Numbered from the stretch's first letter, positions 1 through 8,786 are shown. The stretch: 64,000 bases of DNA from an uncultured Fibrobacter sp. (GCA_946414075.1 CAMKNA010000005.1:1-64000), one strand, 5' to 3'. Notes: generated by a model from the sequence alone, not told the origin. Translations and numbers: made by a program.

Positions 1-255
1 GAGAGAATCCGCAATCCGGAGAAGTATTTTTCGCATTTAGCGGATTCGGTCATTGATGTGCGTGGCGTTATGATAGGGGCCAAAAAAAAGCTTTATGCTA
101 AACGGATTGGAGATGCCCGGTCAGATGCGACCGAGACGAGAGATACGCAAGGCATCTTCCGAGTCAAGGTTAATTTGTATGGAATTAACCTGTCTGGAGA
201 ACCAGGTAATCTGACGCTTGGCATAGTTTCGGGTCTGCTGCTTTACTTTGTCTAG
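1..255 (+). CDS. possible partial 3' end of an unknown gene running in from the left edge
   Basis: This frame is open from base 1 to a TAG at 253-255, while the other two plus frames are closed by about position 60. The first 40 residues (for example ..PEKYFSHLADSVIDVRG..) look like ordinary protein and no minus frame is convincing there. The last 135 bases would run antisense into the end of miaA, which is unusual in this compact genome. The frame may therefore be a chance extension, or a gene end with a lost stop. No function is recognised. Confidence 0.2.
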   Translation, partial: ERIRNPEKYFSHLADSVIDVRGVMIGAKKKLYAKRIGDARSDATETRDTQGIFRVKVNLYGINLSGEPGNLTLGIVSGLLLYFV

Positions 256-1011
256 AATCCCACTTATCTCGGACTGATTGTGTGCATTCAGCAGTTCGCG
301 GTAGCCTAGGCTTTGCCATGCCGGTGCATCAAGGGGAACGGTCTTCGAGAGCGTTTGGATTTCGTCGAGCCAGCCATCGCGAATCATCTGGTCCACGCGT
401 TCGTTTATCCGCAAGTAGAGATTCTCGCGACTGCGGTTGAGAAAGTACACCGGAATTTCTCCGATGCCGCCGGAGCGTTCCAGTTTCCATTCCGAAAGCT
501 TGCGGCCCGTGCCCTGGTAGACTTCGAGAATTCGGAGGATGCGATGAGAGTTGTTCTCGTCGGCATCTTGCATGGACTCCGGGTCTACCTTGCGGGCTTC
601 GTCGCACAGCCACGGGAGTCCGTGCTTGTCGCAGTCTGCTTCTAGGGACTGTCGCACCGTCTTGTCTATCTCCGGAATTTTCGGAAGCCCAAGCATCAGA
701 GCCTGAAGGTATAGTCCCGTGCCGCCAACCAAGATGAAATTCTTCTGCGGATTTGCTTCGAGAAGTGTGCGGACATCGGAACAGAAATCTCCGGCGGAAT
801 ACGCCCTGGTAGGGTCGCAGAAATTTATCAGATGGTGAACCACCCGCCGCATCTCGGAAGTGGCAGGCTGCGCCGTGCCTATGGCAAATCCCCTGTATAT
901 CTGGCGGGAATCCACGCCGATAATTTCGGCATGGTGGCGCTCGGCAAGTTCAAGGGATAAGCTCGACTTTCCGACTCCAGTGGGGCCACAGAGGGCAAAG
1001 AGAACAGGCAT
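121..1011 (-). CDS. miaA: tRNA dimethylallyltransferase MiaA
   Basis: MiaA transfers the dimethylallyl group of DMAPP to N6 of A37 in tRNAs that read UNN codons. The 296-residue length is normal for the family. The N-terminal P-loop GPTGVGKSS is at about residues 9-17, followed by the DSRQIYRG motif near residue 34. Further on come the RDGWLDEI, SLGYREL and C-terminal NYAKRQITWFSR blocks typical of MiaA. The ATG at 1011 is right before the P-loop region, so the start is secure. The gene is divergent from the gene at 1043 with a 31-base gap. DMAPP for this enzyme comes from the MEP pathway, of which ispD and ispH are also in this window. Confidence 0.95.
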   Translation of the reverse strand: MPVLFALCGPTGVGKSSLSLELAERHHAEIIGVDSRQIYRGFAIGTAQPATSEMRRVVHHLINFCDPTRAYSAGDFCSDVRTLLEANPQKNFILVGGTGLYLQALMLGLPKIPEIDKTVRQSLEADCDKHGLPWLCDEARKVDPESMQDADENNSHRILRILEVYQGTGRKLSEWKLERSGGIGEIPVYFLNRSRENLYLRINERVDQMIRDGWLDEIQTLSKTVPLDAPAWQSLGYRELLNAHNQSEISGILDKVKQQTRNYAKRQITWFSRQVNSIQINLDSEDALRISRLGRI

Positions 1012-1027
1012 ACATTTTTAATTTAGC

Positions 1028-1035
1028 TATCTTTC
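1028..1035 (+). promoter_or_regulatory. TAnnTTT-type -10 box, 7 nt before the start codon
   Basis: TATCTTTC ends 7 bases before the ATG at 1043. It belongs to the recurrent box set of this window and predicts a nearly leaderless transcript. Confidence 0.45.
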
Positions 1036-1042
1036 CAAAGCG

Positions 1043-2137
1043 ATGAAAAAGTTCAAGCACATTATTGCCATCTTTATCGTTCTCGGGATTATTTCCGGGG
1101 TGGCTTTCCTGTTGCAAGAAACCAGCATCGGCGAGAAGCTTTTCAACCGGGAATCCGCTGCGGCAACGGTCCCAGACACAACCGCAGTCCAGGATACCAC
1201 GCCATTCGTGGAAAAGCTGAAGAAGCACCTGGAAGTGGTCCAGACGCAGAAATCCAGGAAGAAGAAGGAAACCTGGGTTTTGGGAAACGGACGGACCATC
1301 ACCCACTACCTACTGCTGGCCCAGCGATTTTTACGGAAGAACGGCGGCGAGGTTTTATACATGGAAGAGCTGCACGGCGACCCCACGGTTTTTCAGTCGG
1401 CCTCCATGGACGCACTGACCCCGGACGGGGACACCCTACGCCTGGTTCTGAATGTTTCAGAGAATGTTTTTAAGAACAATGCATCCTACCTTTCCATCGC
1501 CTTCCAGGTGACTGGACTTACTCCAGAGCTGATTGTGGCCCTGAACGAGCTGAATTTTCCGTACGACCTGCTGGTTACACCCTTCGGAATGGCCCAAACA
1601 TTCTTCCCGGACCTGGACCGCGTCAAGAACAAGGAACTGGTTCTTTGGCTCCTGATGGAGTCTACCAGCCTGGATTCTAGGCACAACCGTTACCGCCCGA
1701 TAAGAATCCATCACACCGAGCAGCAGATTGAATCGGTTATCCAAGAGGCGAAGACCCTGGTACCAAGCGCCAAGGGGATCGCCACACGCTTTGCGGAACA
1801 GGCGGTGGAACACAGGCAGCTTCTGCAAGCCACCCTGAGCCCCGCCAAGGAAAACGGGCTCTGGTTCCTGGACCTGTCCATGAATGCCAAATCCAAGGTG
1901 CGGGAGACTTGCAAGGACCTGTCCATGGCCTGCAAGACGGCAACCCCCTACAATCCGTCCAACAGCGCCCTGGATGACTACATCAAGAGAAAACTGAAAG
2001 CCGCCGCCAAGAGCGGGATGTCCACCATCATTATCCCCCTTAACGAGGCGAATGTCGCCAAGCTGAAGTTCATAGACGAAAAAGCGTCCGCCCAGGGCAC
2101 CGCTATCGTAAATTTATCTACCTTTATGAAGTACTGA
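1043..2137 (+). CDS. membrane-anchored protein resembling divergent polysaccharide deacetylase (YibQ-like), degenerate
   Basis: The 364-residue protein has one N-terminal membrane segment (about 7-24) and a charged linker. Its C-terminal half follows the order of motifs of the divergent polysaccharide deacetylase family: a strand ending in LLVTPFG, then ELVLWLLMES, then a segment ending in GLWFLDLS, and a final strand near TIIIPL. In the family the segment after the valine-rich turn carries a conserved His/Ser-type motif. Here it reads GIATRFAEQ and has no obvious metal ligands, so activity is doubtful. The gene precedes pdxJ by 13 bases and probably shares its transcript. The family call rests on pattern only. 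Confidence 0.5.
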   Translation: MKKFKHIIAIFIVLGIISGVAFLLQETSIGEKLFNRESAAATVPDTTAVQDTTPFVEKLKKHLEVVQTQKSRKKKETWVLGNGRTITHYLLLAQRFLRKNGGEVLYMEELHGDPTVFQSASMDALTPDGDTLRLVLNVSENVFKNNASYLSIAFQVTGLTPELIVALNELNFPYDLLVTPFGMAQTFFPDLDRVKNKELVLWLLMESTSLDSRHNRYRPIRIHHTEQQIESVIQEAKTLVPSAKGIATRFAEQAVEHRQLLQATLSPAKENGLWFLDLSMNAKSKVRETCKDLSMACKTATPYNPSNSALDDYIKRKLKAAAKSGMSTIIIPLNEANVAKLKFIDEKASAQGTAIVNLSTFMKY

Positions 2138-2150
2138 CAAGGAGACCATC

Positions 2151-2882
2151 ATGACCGTAAAACTGGGTGTGAACATCGACCATATCGCCACCATCCGCGA
2201 AGCCCGTAAGATTAGAGAACCTGATCCCGTTACGGCTGCACTGATGGCCGAACTGGCAGGATGCATGGGCATTACCGCCCATCTGCGCGAAGACAAGCGC
2301 CACATCCAGGACCGCGATATCCGCCTATTGCGCGGGATGGTCACCACCAAGCTGAACCTGAAAATCTCCCCCACGACGGAAATGCTGCAATTCGCCACCA
2401 ATGTCCAGCCGGACATGGTGACCCTGGTCCAGGAAAACCATCAGGAAATCACCATCGAAGGCGGCCTCAATGTGGCAGCCAAAGTGGATGAACTTTCCAA
2501 ATTCGTGATGACCCTGAAAAACAACGACATCGCCGTAAGCGTATTCATCGATCCGGAAACAGACCAAGTGAAGGCCGCCAAGAAAATAGGCGCCGACTTC
2601 GTGGAGTTTAATACAGGCAAGTACGCCACCGCTTGTGAGCTAGGAAGCCTGCAAGAAGTAGACCGTGAAATTTCGGCCATCGAAGACATGACCATGCTTG
2701 CCCGCAAGTATGGGCTGCGGGTCCTGGCAGGTCATGGGCTGAACTACCGCAATGTGGCACCTATCGCCGCCATCGAAGGAATCGAAGAACTGAATATCGG
2801 GCACAGCATTGTGGCCCGCAGCGTCTATGTGGGCATCGAAAAGGCCGTGAAGGAAATGATAGAGGCGATCAGAGCCGTGTGA
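2151..2882 (+). CDS. pdxJ: pyridoxine 5'-phosphate synthase PdxJ
   Basis: PdxJ condenses 3-amino-2-oxopropyl phosphate (from 4-hydroxythreonine phosphate) with deoxyxylulose 5-phosphate to give pyridoxine 5'-phosphate. The 243-residue protein starts LGVNIDHIATIREAR, the hallmark N-terminus, and contains ITAHLREDKRHIQDRD, the EMLQFA segment, SVFIDPE and the C-terminal AGHGLNYRNV and ELNIGHSIVARS blocks. A strong ribosome site (AAGGAG) lies just before the ATG at 2151. It sits downstream of the deacetylase-like gene and faces truA. Confidence 0.97.
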   Translation: MTVKLGVNIDHIATIREARKIREPDPVTAALMAELAGCMGITAHLREDKRHIQDRDIRLLRGMVTTKLNLKISPTTEMLQFATNVQPDMVTLVQENHQEITIEGGLNVAAKVDELSKFVMTLKNNDIAVSVFIDPETDQVKAAKKIGADFVEFNTGKYATACELGSLQEVDREISAIEDMTMLARKYGLRVLAGHGLNYRNVAPIAAIEGIEELNIGHSIVARSVYVGIEKAVKEMIEAIRAV

Positions 2883-2945
2883 AGTGTGTAGTGTGTGATG
2901 TGTAATTATTTAATCTCACACTTCACATTCCAAATTACACACTCT
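2882..2945. repeat. GT-rich inverted repeat between convergent pdxJ and truA
   Basis: The short gap holds GT-rich units (GTGTG spaced by 2-4 bases) followed by their approximate complement (CTCACACTTC, AATTACACAC). The arms GAAGTGTG/CACACTTC and TGTGTAATT/AATTACACA can pair. A bidirectional terminator is plausible, but there is no clean T-run after a GC-rich stem. Confidence 0.4.
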
Positions 2946-3697
2946 TAATAATCCCTGTACTTTACATCGTGGAGCACTAGGCCCTGGGGCGGCGCCCAAG
3001 TGCGTTCGCCTTTGAATTTTTTCTCAAAGATGACTTGAACCGTGCCTGCAGGGTAGCGACCCCGACCTACATCGAAAAGCGTTCCCACCATGGCGCGGAC
3101 CTGCCGGTGCAAGAACCTATTCCCCTTGATATGGAAGACTACGGTCCAGTCGTTTACTCGTTCCAGCCTGAATTCAGTCAGTGTACAGAGCGTAGACTTT
3201 CCGTCATTTCTCGGAATGCAGAAGTCGATAAAGTCGTGCTCTCCCAGAAAGGCGCCCGCCTCCCGTTCCATCAGGTCCAGGTCCAAATTCAGGGAGCCAC
3301 ATTCCCAGCCGTATTCCCGCATGAGCGCCACCGGCCTTGTGAAAATCGTGTATTGGTAATACCTGTAGAGGGCATCGTAACGGGCATTGAACTCATCGCT
3401 ACACGGCTGTAAGTCACGAACCCGGATAAGCCTCTTGGTCAGGCCATTTACCGAACGCTCTGTCTTGCGCGGGTCCAGTTCGCCGTCGTAATCGAAATGG
3501 ACGCACTGCCCACGAGCATGGACCCCCGTATCGGTACGGCCCGAGCCCACGATGTGGATAGGAGTCCGGAGCGCAATGGACAGAGCTTCTTCCAGGGCGG
3601 ACTGTACGGTAACGAATTTCTGCTTACCCGCCTCGTTCTGGACCTGCCAACCAAAGAAGGCACTGCCCAGGTATTCGCAACGGAAGCGGTAGCGCAT
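2945..3697 (-). CDS. truA: tRNA pseudouridine synthase A
   Basis: TruA makes pseudouridine at positions 38-40 of the tRNA anticodon arm. The 250-residue length and order of motifs are standard: FFGWQVQ near the N-terminus, the catalytic Asp in SGRTDTGVHARGQ, RYDALYRYYQYTI in the middle and GNRFLHRQVRAMVGTL towards the C-terminus. It is the last gene of a minus-strand run (GGDEF protein, transmembrane protein, truA) and starts 12 bases after its upstream neighbour. It is convergent with pdxJ. Confidence 0.96.
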   Translation of the reverse strand: MRYRFRCEYLGSAFFGWQVQNEAGKQKFVTVQSALEEALSIALRTPIHIVGSGRTDTGVHARGQCVHFDYDGELDPRKTERSVNGLTKRLIRVRDLQPCSDEFNARYDALYRYYQYTIFTRPVALMREYGWECGSLNLDLDLMEREAGAFLGEHDFIDFCIPRNDGKSTLCTLTEFRLERVNDWTVVFHIKGNRFLHRQVRAMVGTLFDVGRGRYPAGTVQVIFEKKFKGERTWAPPQGLVLHDVKYRDY

Positions 3698-3709
3698 GGG
3701 CGGAAACCC

Positions 3710-4630
3710 CTATTCCATGGCGCTCTTGATGACGGCTTCCACCTGTTCCTGGGGAATCTTCAGCTGGGTAGCGATGGCGGAAGCGGGAAATCCACGACGG
3801 GACATCTGCAGGATCTTGCTCTTCTCAGTAAGTTCCTTGTCAAAACGGCTGGTTTCCAGGGGGTTGCTCCCCTGAAGGTTCGGATTGCCTGTCACATTGT
3901 GGCTCTGGGCCCGAAGTTTCATGGTCCTGTCGCGGGAAAGGCCACGGGGCGCGCGCAGGACATCGGAAAGGGACTGAATGGCGGATGTGATGCGTTCCCT
4001 GGCGGTAGGCCTAAGCTGGGGGCGCTTGTTGCCCAGATCCGAAATCAGGACCTTGTTCTCGGGATTGCCGTTCTCGTCTTCGAAAGATACCTTCGTCTCC
4101 TTGGCTTCGGCAAACTCGTCGGCCTCATCGATAATAGAATGCTTAGGAGCACGGGGACGAGGAGCAATGGTAGGATCGTTTTCGAAACCGTTCTTGGGCT
4201 CGCGGAAGCGGTTCTCCGCCTTCAGGGCTTCCATCCTCTGGGTCAGGACCTTCTTACGGTGGCTCAGCGCCGCGAGAAGAACTATGCAAAGCAGTACCGC
4301 TAGGACTCCCGCAACCACCCATGCAAAGGCGGACTTAGAAATTCCAGCAACCGTCTTCTCGGATTCCTGGGATTCACCCTCAGGAGTCTTCTCTCGCAAG
4401 GCATTCAGATCCTGCCATGCCACATCCAAATCATTACGAATGGCGAGTTGCGCATCGGCATTATCACGGGCTTCCCACAAGGCCACTTCCAGGGAGTCAA
4501 TCTTGCCGCGAGCCTGCAAGTAGGCTTCGGCATCAAAAGAAGACCGTCCAGAAGAAAAGTCCGAAAGCAAATAAAGGAGCACTCCGGCGCACAGGAACAG
4601 AAGGACTATTGGGACGATAATTTTTTTCAT
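3710..4630 (-). CDS. two-TM protein with C-terminal helix-turn-helix-like segment, unknown function
   Basis: The 306-residue protein has a first membrane segment at about 4-25, then a helical, charged stretch (35-75) that may form a coiled coil. A second membrane segment at about 102-124 is followed by a long hydrophilic tail. The last 45 residues (ILQMSRRGFPASAIATQLKIPQEQVEAVI) look like a helix-turn-helix of the sigma-region-4/response-regulator type. A membrane protein with a cytoplasmic DNA-binding-like end suggests a signalling role, but this is inference. It lies between the degenerate GGDEF gene (20 bases upstream) and truA. The exact TAAATTTG box 4 bases before the ATG supports the start and a leaderless transcript. 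Confidence 0.75.
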   Translation of the reverse strand: MKKIIVPIVLLFLCAGVLLYLLSDFSSGRSSFDAEAYLQARGKIDSLEVALWEARDNADAQLAIRNDLDVAWQDLNALREKTPEGESQESEKTVAGISKSAFAWVVAGVLAVLLCIVLLAALSHRKKVLTQRMEALKAENRFREPKNGFENDPTIAPRPRAPKHSIIDEADEFAEAKETKVSFEDENGNPENKVLISDLGNKRPQLRPTARERITSAIQSLSDVLRAPRGLSRDRTMKLRAQSHNVTGNPNLQGSNPLETSRFDKELTEKSKILQMSRRGFPASAIATQLKIPQEQVEAVIKSAME

Positions 4631-4634
4631 GCGA

Positions 4635-4642
4635 CAAATTTA
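4635..4642 (-). promoter_or_regulatory. TAnnTTTG box, 4 nt before the start codon
   Basis: On the minus strand TAAATTTG is followed by four bases and the ATG at 4630. The short distance predicts transcription starting at or next to the start codon. Confidence 0.55.
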
Positions 4643-4649
4643 CAAAAAA

Positions 4650-6011
4650 TCAAGCCTGCTTATTCAACGCCTCGGCCAGGACCACCCGGTTTCCGCCCTT
4701 CGCCGAAGCCAGCTGCATGGAAGCCTCGGCGGTGGCGATCAGGGTCTGGACATCAACGGCATGGATCGGCATCACCGAGACGCCAATACTGAGAGTCGTC
4801 TTGAGAATCCCGTCGCCATAAGCCACCTGAAGCTGAGAAATCTCGTGACGAATCTTCTCGGCCCTGTCCTTGGTAATCTTGTAGTCCGCGCCGGGCAGAA
4901 TCACGCAGAACACATCTCCATTGTAGCGGCAAGGAATGTCTTCGTTCCTGATATAGCCCGGCAGTCGCTGGCCCACTTCCCAAAGCATCTGCTCCACCGC
5001 ATGACGGCCCCGCTTTTCCTGAAGCACGGGAATCTCGTCGGGATAGAGCATGATGATACCGATAGGCGTCTTGTGTCGGGAAGCGGAGAAAATCTCGCGC
5101 CGGAGGGATTCTTCCATGTAGCGCTTGTTAAAAAGCCCTGTCAAGTTGTCGCGAATGCTGTGCTGCAGGAACCGAATGTTCAGATTCTGGTTCGCCACAT
5201 ACAGGCCAAAGGTGGCCGAAACAATGCTGACTTTAGCCTTCCAGAAATCGATATCCTCTCCTTCGGGAAGCTTGTCCGCCTGGATACAGAGCGTACCAAA
5301 GTGTTCTTCCAGGCCTTCGATGGGAGCACAAAAGGCTACACCCTGGCTGTGGTAATGGAGGTGCGTGCAGCCCGTAGTCACGTTATCGTCGCTATAGTCG
5401 TTCACCACGATTTCGCCCAAGTTGAAACTGGCGCATTCCGCAGGCATCATGGTGTCACCGCTAATCACATAGTCACCGAAGGAGAACACCTTGTGCATTT
5501 CAGACTGGGCATCACCATACATATAGAGAACGCCCGCCGCTTCGGGAAACAGCTTGGGCAGGACCTTTTCCAAAGCGCCAACCACTTCGGAGAAAGGCCT
5601 ATTCCTGAGAATCTGCTTGCAGAAATCGTCCCAATCCGAAAGGGGGAAAAGCTCCCTAAACTGGGGGATGGATTCCTGAGTGGGTGGCTCCGTCTCAGCT
5701 CCCGCATTCTCGGTCGTCCCGGTCGAATCCTCTGGCACCGCCGCATCAGCGTTTTCTTCCGCAATCTCTGACGAGACTACAGGGACAAGTTCCGTCACCG
5801 GGCGAGAATTGGATTCTTCGGCATCGTCATTGCCGTTATCCTGAATAGCCCTATTGGCCACTACATAGAAGATATACCCGAGAACCGCGCCCCAGGCGCC
5901 CACAAACAGGAACTTCACTCCTACCGAAAGAGCCGATTCGGGAGCGAAGAAAGACAAAACCACGCCAGCAACGAAGGCGACAAGCCACACGAAGTAATAA
6001 AAGATGCTCAT
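4650..6011 (-). CDS. membrane GAF-GGDEF protein with degenerate GGDEF active site
   Basis: The 453-residue protein has two N-terminal membrane segments (about 5-23 and 30-55) and an acidic, proline-rich linker. A GAF-like region follows at about 155-290, then a GGDEF domain beginning RDNLTGLFNKRYMEESL. The signature reads NGDVF (residues 364-368) instead of GGDEF, so the catalytic Glu is Val. The usual metal-binding Asp region (DIDHFK type) reads LYPDEIP. An active diguanylate cyclase is unlikely; a nucleotide- or c-di-GMP-sensing or purely structural role is more likely. It heads the run with the two-TM protein and truA. The link to type IV pili or surface behaviour is unproven. Confidence 0.88.
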   Translation of the reverse strand: MSIFYYFVWLVAFVAGVVLSFFAPESALSVGVKFLFVGAWGAVLGYIFYVVANRAIQDNGNDDAEESNSRPVTELVPVVSSEIAEENADAAVPEDSTGTTENAGAETEPPTQESIPQFRELFPLSDWDDFCKQILRNRPFSEVVGALEKVLPKLFPEAAGVLYMYGDAQSEMHKVFSFGDYVISGDTMMPAECASFNLGEIVVNDYSDDNVTTGCTHLHYHSQGVAFCAPIEGLEEHFGTLCIQADKLPEGEDIDFWKAKVSIVSATFGLYVANQNLNIRFLQHSIRDNLTGLFNKRYMEESLRREIFSASRHKTPIGIIMLYPDEIPVLQEKRGRHAVEQMLWEVGQRLPGYIRNEDIPCRYNGDVFCVILPGADYKITKDRAEKIRHEISQLQVAYGDGILKTTLSIGVSVMPIHAVDVQTLIATAEASMQLASAKGGNRVVLAEALNKQA

Positions 6012-6085
6012 GCTTCACAATTTATGAAAAGTCCAAGGAATAAGGCAACAGGCACTCACAAAAAAACACAAAAAAAACACTAAGT

Positions 6086-6176
6086 CATGGCGTTCCCCTA
6101 CGGGTCGGGCCATACGAGCTTCGCTCGCCGAGCCCACGGTCTCGGCCCGGGGGTTGCTGTCCCTAACGCGGCCATG
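6086..6176. repeat. 91-bp GC-rich element with inverted ends between divergent genes
   Basis: Between the divergent GGDEF and radical SAM genes, an A-rich stretch gives way to a sharply bounded GC-rich element. Its ends are inverted copies: CATGGCGTT at the left and AACGCGGCCATG at the right. Inside are a perfect CGAGC-TTC-GCTCG hairpin and a GGGCC/GGCCC pair. The element carries no reading frame. It looks like a dispersed palindromic repeat rather than a promoter; its family is not established here. Confidence 0.5.
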
Positions 6177-6203
6177 CTGGTGTGGGGTTTTATTTTCTAG
6201 ATT

Positions 6204-8786
6204 ATGGATTCAATGACGATTTTAGAGAAAATAGCTCTGGCTTTGCCTGCTGTTGAAAGCCCTGCTAGATACATGGGTGGCGAGGCCAACAGCGTGGTGA
6301 AGGACCACAGCCAGATGTTCTGCCGTATGGCGTTCGTCTTCCCGGACACCTACGAAATCGGCATGAGCAACAACGGCATCCGCATTCTGTACCATGTGAT
6401 CAACCGGGAGAGCGACTTGCTTTGCGAAGTCTCCTTTGCACCCTGGGACGACATGGCCGCTGAGATGAAGAAATACGATATTCCGCTGTACAGCTATGCG
6501 ACCTACACGCCGGTACGGGATTTCGAGGTGGTAGGCATGACACTCCAGACGGAGTTGAACTTTACCAATGTGCCCTATGTGCTGGAACTGGCCCGCATCC
6601 CGGCGTGGCAGAAGGATAGGCAGGAAACCGACCCCATCGTTGTGGCGGGCGGGCCTTCCATGGCGAACCCCGAGCCCGTCGCCGACTTTTTTGACGCCTT
6701 TATGATAGGCGACGGGGAAAAAGTCATGATTGACTTTTTGCGGTGCGTAGGCGAGGGCCGCAAAGCGGGCCTGAGTCGCGCCGAAATTCTCGAAAATTTG
6801 TCCAAGATTGACGGCGTGTATGTGCCGAGTTTACGCCCGGTTGTCAAAAATGAATTCGGCGTGATTGTGCCGGCGGAACCAGCCGCCGGCGCCTACGCCA
6901 CCACCAACGGGGTTCGCCGCCTGTTCATCCCTGTCATGGACCCCAAGGACTACCCCGTCAAGAATTTGATTGCCAACATGCAGCTGGTGCATAATCGCTT
7001 CAGCGTAGAGGTCATGCGTGGCTGCGCCCAGGGGTGTCGTTTCTGCCAGGCAGGCATCTGGTACCGCCCCTGCCGCGAGCTGAACCCCGACGATGTTTTG
7101 GACATCGCAAAGGCCGGAATCCAAGCCACCGGCGAGCGGGAGTTGGGACTTTTGAGTCTTTCTACCGCCGACTACAAGCCTGTGGAAGCCCTCACCGACA
7201 GTATCATCGACGACCCCTTCTTCGACACCGTGGATGTGAGCCTCCCCAGCATCCGCGTGAACAGTTTCGGCCAGACCCTAGCCGGAAAGATTGCCGCCTT
7301 AAAGGGGGGCCGCAGCGCCACCTTCGCGCCCGAGACCGGCTCCGAGCGCATCCGCAAGATGATCAACAAGACCATCAGCGACCAGGACATGTACGACGCC
7401 GCCGAGCACGCCTTCAGCAGCGGGTTCAACAAGATCAAGCTATACACCATGATCGGGTTCCCCACCGAGAACGAAGAGGACATGCAGGCCTTCTGTGATC
7501 TCATCTTCAATCTCGTTAAGATAGGGCGCAAATACAACAGGGGAATCCAGATAGCGGTCAGTATCGGGATTCTCATTCCCAAGTCGTTTACAGGACTCCA
7601 GTGGGCCCCCTTCATGGACAAGGAGACTGCCCTTGGCCATATCCGTTTTGTTCGGGAAAAATTCTTCAAGCACCCCAATGTGAAAATCAACTGGGCCGCC
7701 TGGGAAACGAGTTTCCTGGAAGCCATCTACAGCCGTGGCGACCGAAGCCTAGCCCCCGTCATCTACGAAGCCTACAAGCAGGGAATCATCTTCGAAAGCG
7801 ACAGCTACCGGTTCGACTTTGCCAAGTGGGAAGCGGTGTGGCAAAAGACGGGCTACGACACCAGCTGGGTGTACCGCGAACGCGAGAAAGACGAAGTGTT
7901 CCCCTGGGACTTTATCCACGCAGGCACCACCAAGCAGTACCTGCGCCGGGAGTGGGAAAAGGCTTTTGACCCAAACAGCAAACCCGTGCCCAACTGCAAG
8001 TGGGGCGACTGCCAGAAATGCGGCATACCGGGATTCGGGGCCGAAATCAAGCTGGCCGACGACCCCGTACGCCACAAGGCCGTGAGCCGCACCCCCGAAG
8101 AAATCAAGAAGCTGGTGATTGACCGCCGGCCGAAAAAGACGGAAAGTTTCAAGTACAAGATCACCTTCAAGAAAACGGGACTCAGCAGGTTCCTGCCCCA
8201 CCACAACATGCTCAGCTTCTTCGAGCGTACCTTCCTGTGCGCAGGTATCCCGGTAAAGTTCAGCGAAGGGTTCAGCCCCAAGCCGAAGATCGTGAACATG
8301 GGGGCGCTTCCTCTGGGCATGGAGACATACTGCGAGCTTATCAGCGTGGAGCTTTTGAAGCCCCTAGACCTGAACCCCGAAAACCTGCCAAGCCTGATGG
8401 CGGAACTAAGCAGGCCCTTCCCCCGTGGCATGGAAGTCGTGAACATCGAGCCCCTGCAGGAGAAGCTCTCCAAGCATTTCCCCAAGTCCATGACCTACCG
8501 CTACAAGCCCGAAACCATTCCTGCCGACATGATGGAACGGTTCGAAAGCAAGACCTTCCCCACCGTCAAGAACCACCGCGGGCAAGAAATTGACCTAAAC
8601 CAGCATGTCCTGTCTATCGAGAACCGGGAAGGAACCCTGTACATCAAGGTGAAGTGCAACGACCAAGGTACTACGGCCAGCCCCTTCGTGATTTTCGCCG
8701 GAATTCTCGGAATTTCCATAGACCCGGCCAAGCTGGATGAAGTCTCCAGGCGTTTCCTGGTGGCGAAAATGGCCATGGAATGGTGA
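6204..8786 (+). CDS. B12-binding-type radical SAM protein fused to a DUF2344 domain
   Basis: The 860-residue protein joins two parts often found as one or two genes. Residues about 1-630 form a radical SAM protein with an N-terminal cobalamin-binding-like region. Its cluster motif is CAQGCRFC near residue 275, preceded by VEVMRG. Residues about 645-860 match the DUF2344 domain (KYKITFKKTGLSRFLPHHNM..., FSEGFSPKPKIVNMGALPLGMET). The substrate of this family is not known to me; in other genomes it lies beside ribonuclease G or ribosomal protein genes. A second Cys group, CKWGDCQKCGIPG, near residue 595 could bind another cluster or zinc. The ATG at 6204 is chosen; a second ATG follows three codons later. 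Confidence 0.9.
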   Translation: MDSMTILEKIALALPAVESPARYMGGEANSVVKDHSQMFCRMAFVFPDTYEIGMSNNGIRILYHVINRESDLLCEVSFAPWDDMAAEMKKYDIPLYSYATYTPVRDFEVVGMTLQTELNFTNVPYVLELARIPAWQKDRQETDPIVVAGGPSMANPEPVADFFDAFMIGDGEKVMIDFLRCVGEGRKAGLSRAEILENLSKIDGVYVPSLRPVVKNEFGVIVPAEPAAGAYATTNGVRRLFIPVMDPKDYPVKNLIANMQLVHNRFSVEVMRGCAQGCRFCQAGIWYRPCRELNPDDVLDIAKAGIQATGERELGLLSLSTADYKPVEALTDSIIDDPFFDTVDVSLPSIRVNSFGQTLAGKIAALKGGRSATFAPETGSERIRKMINKTISDQDMYDAAEHAFSSGFNKIKLYTMIGFPTENEEDMQAFCDLIFNLVKIGRKYNRGIQIAVSIGILIPKSFTGLQWAPFMDKETALGHIRFVREKFFKHPNVKINWAAWETSFLEAIYSRGDRSLAPVIYEAYKQGIIFESDSYRFDFAKWEAVWQKTGYDTSWVYREREKDEVFPWDFIHAGTTKQYLRREWEKAFDPNSKPVPNCKWGDCQKCGIPGFGAEIKLADDPVRHKAVSRTPEEIKKLVIDRRPKKTESFKYKITFKKTGLSRFLPHHNMLSFFERTFLCAGIPVKFSEGFSPKPKIVNMGALPLGMETYCELISVELLKPLDLNPENLPSLMAELSRPFPRGMEVVNIEPLQEKLSKHFPKSMTYRYKPETIPADMMERFESKTFPTVKNHRGQEIDLNQHVLSIENREGTLYIKVKCNDQGTTASPFVIFAGILGISIDPAKLDEVSRRFLVAKMAMEW

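Noticed and set aside
4629-5771. 380-codon plus-strand open frame antisense to the GGDEF gene
   Set aside because: Shadow of the GGDEF protein, with no ribosome site or recognisable motif.
6086-6176. Integron attC site
   Set aside because: attC sites begin with a RYYYAAC core and end with GTTRRRY; here the ends are the other way round (GCGTT ... AACGC), and no integrase is near.
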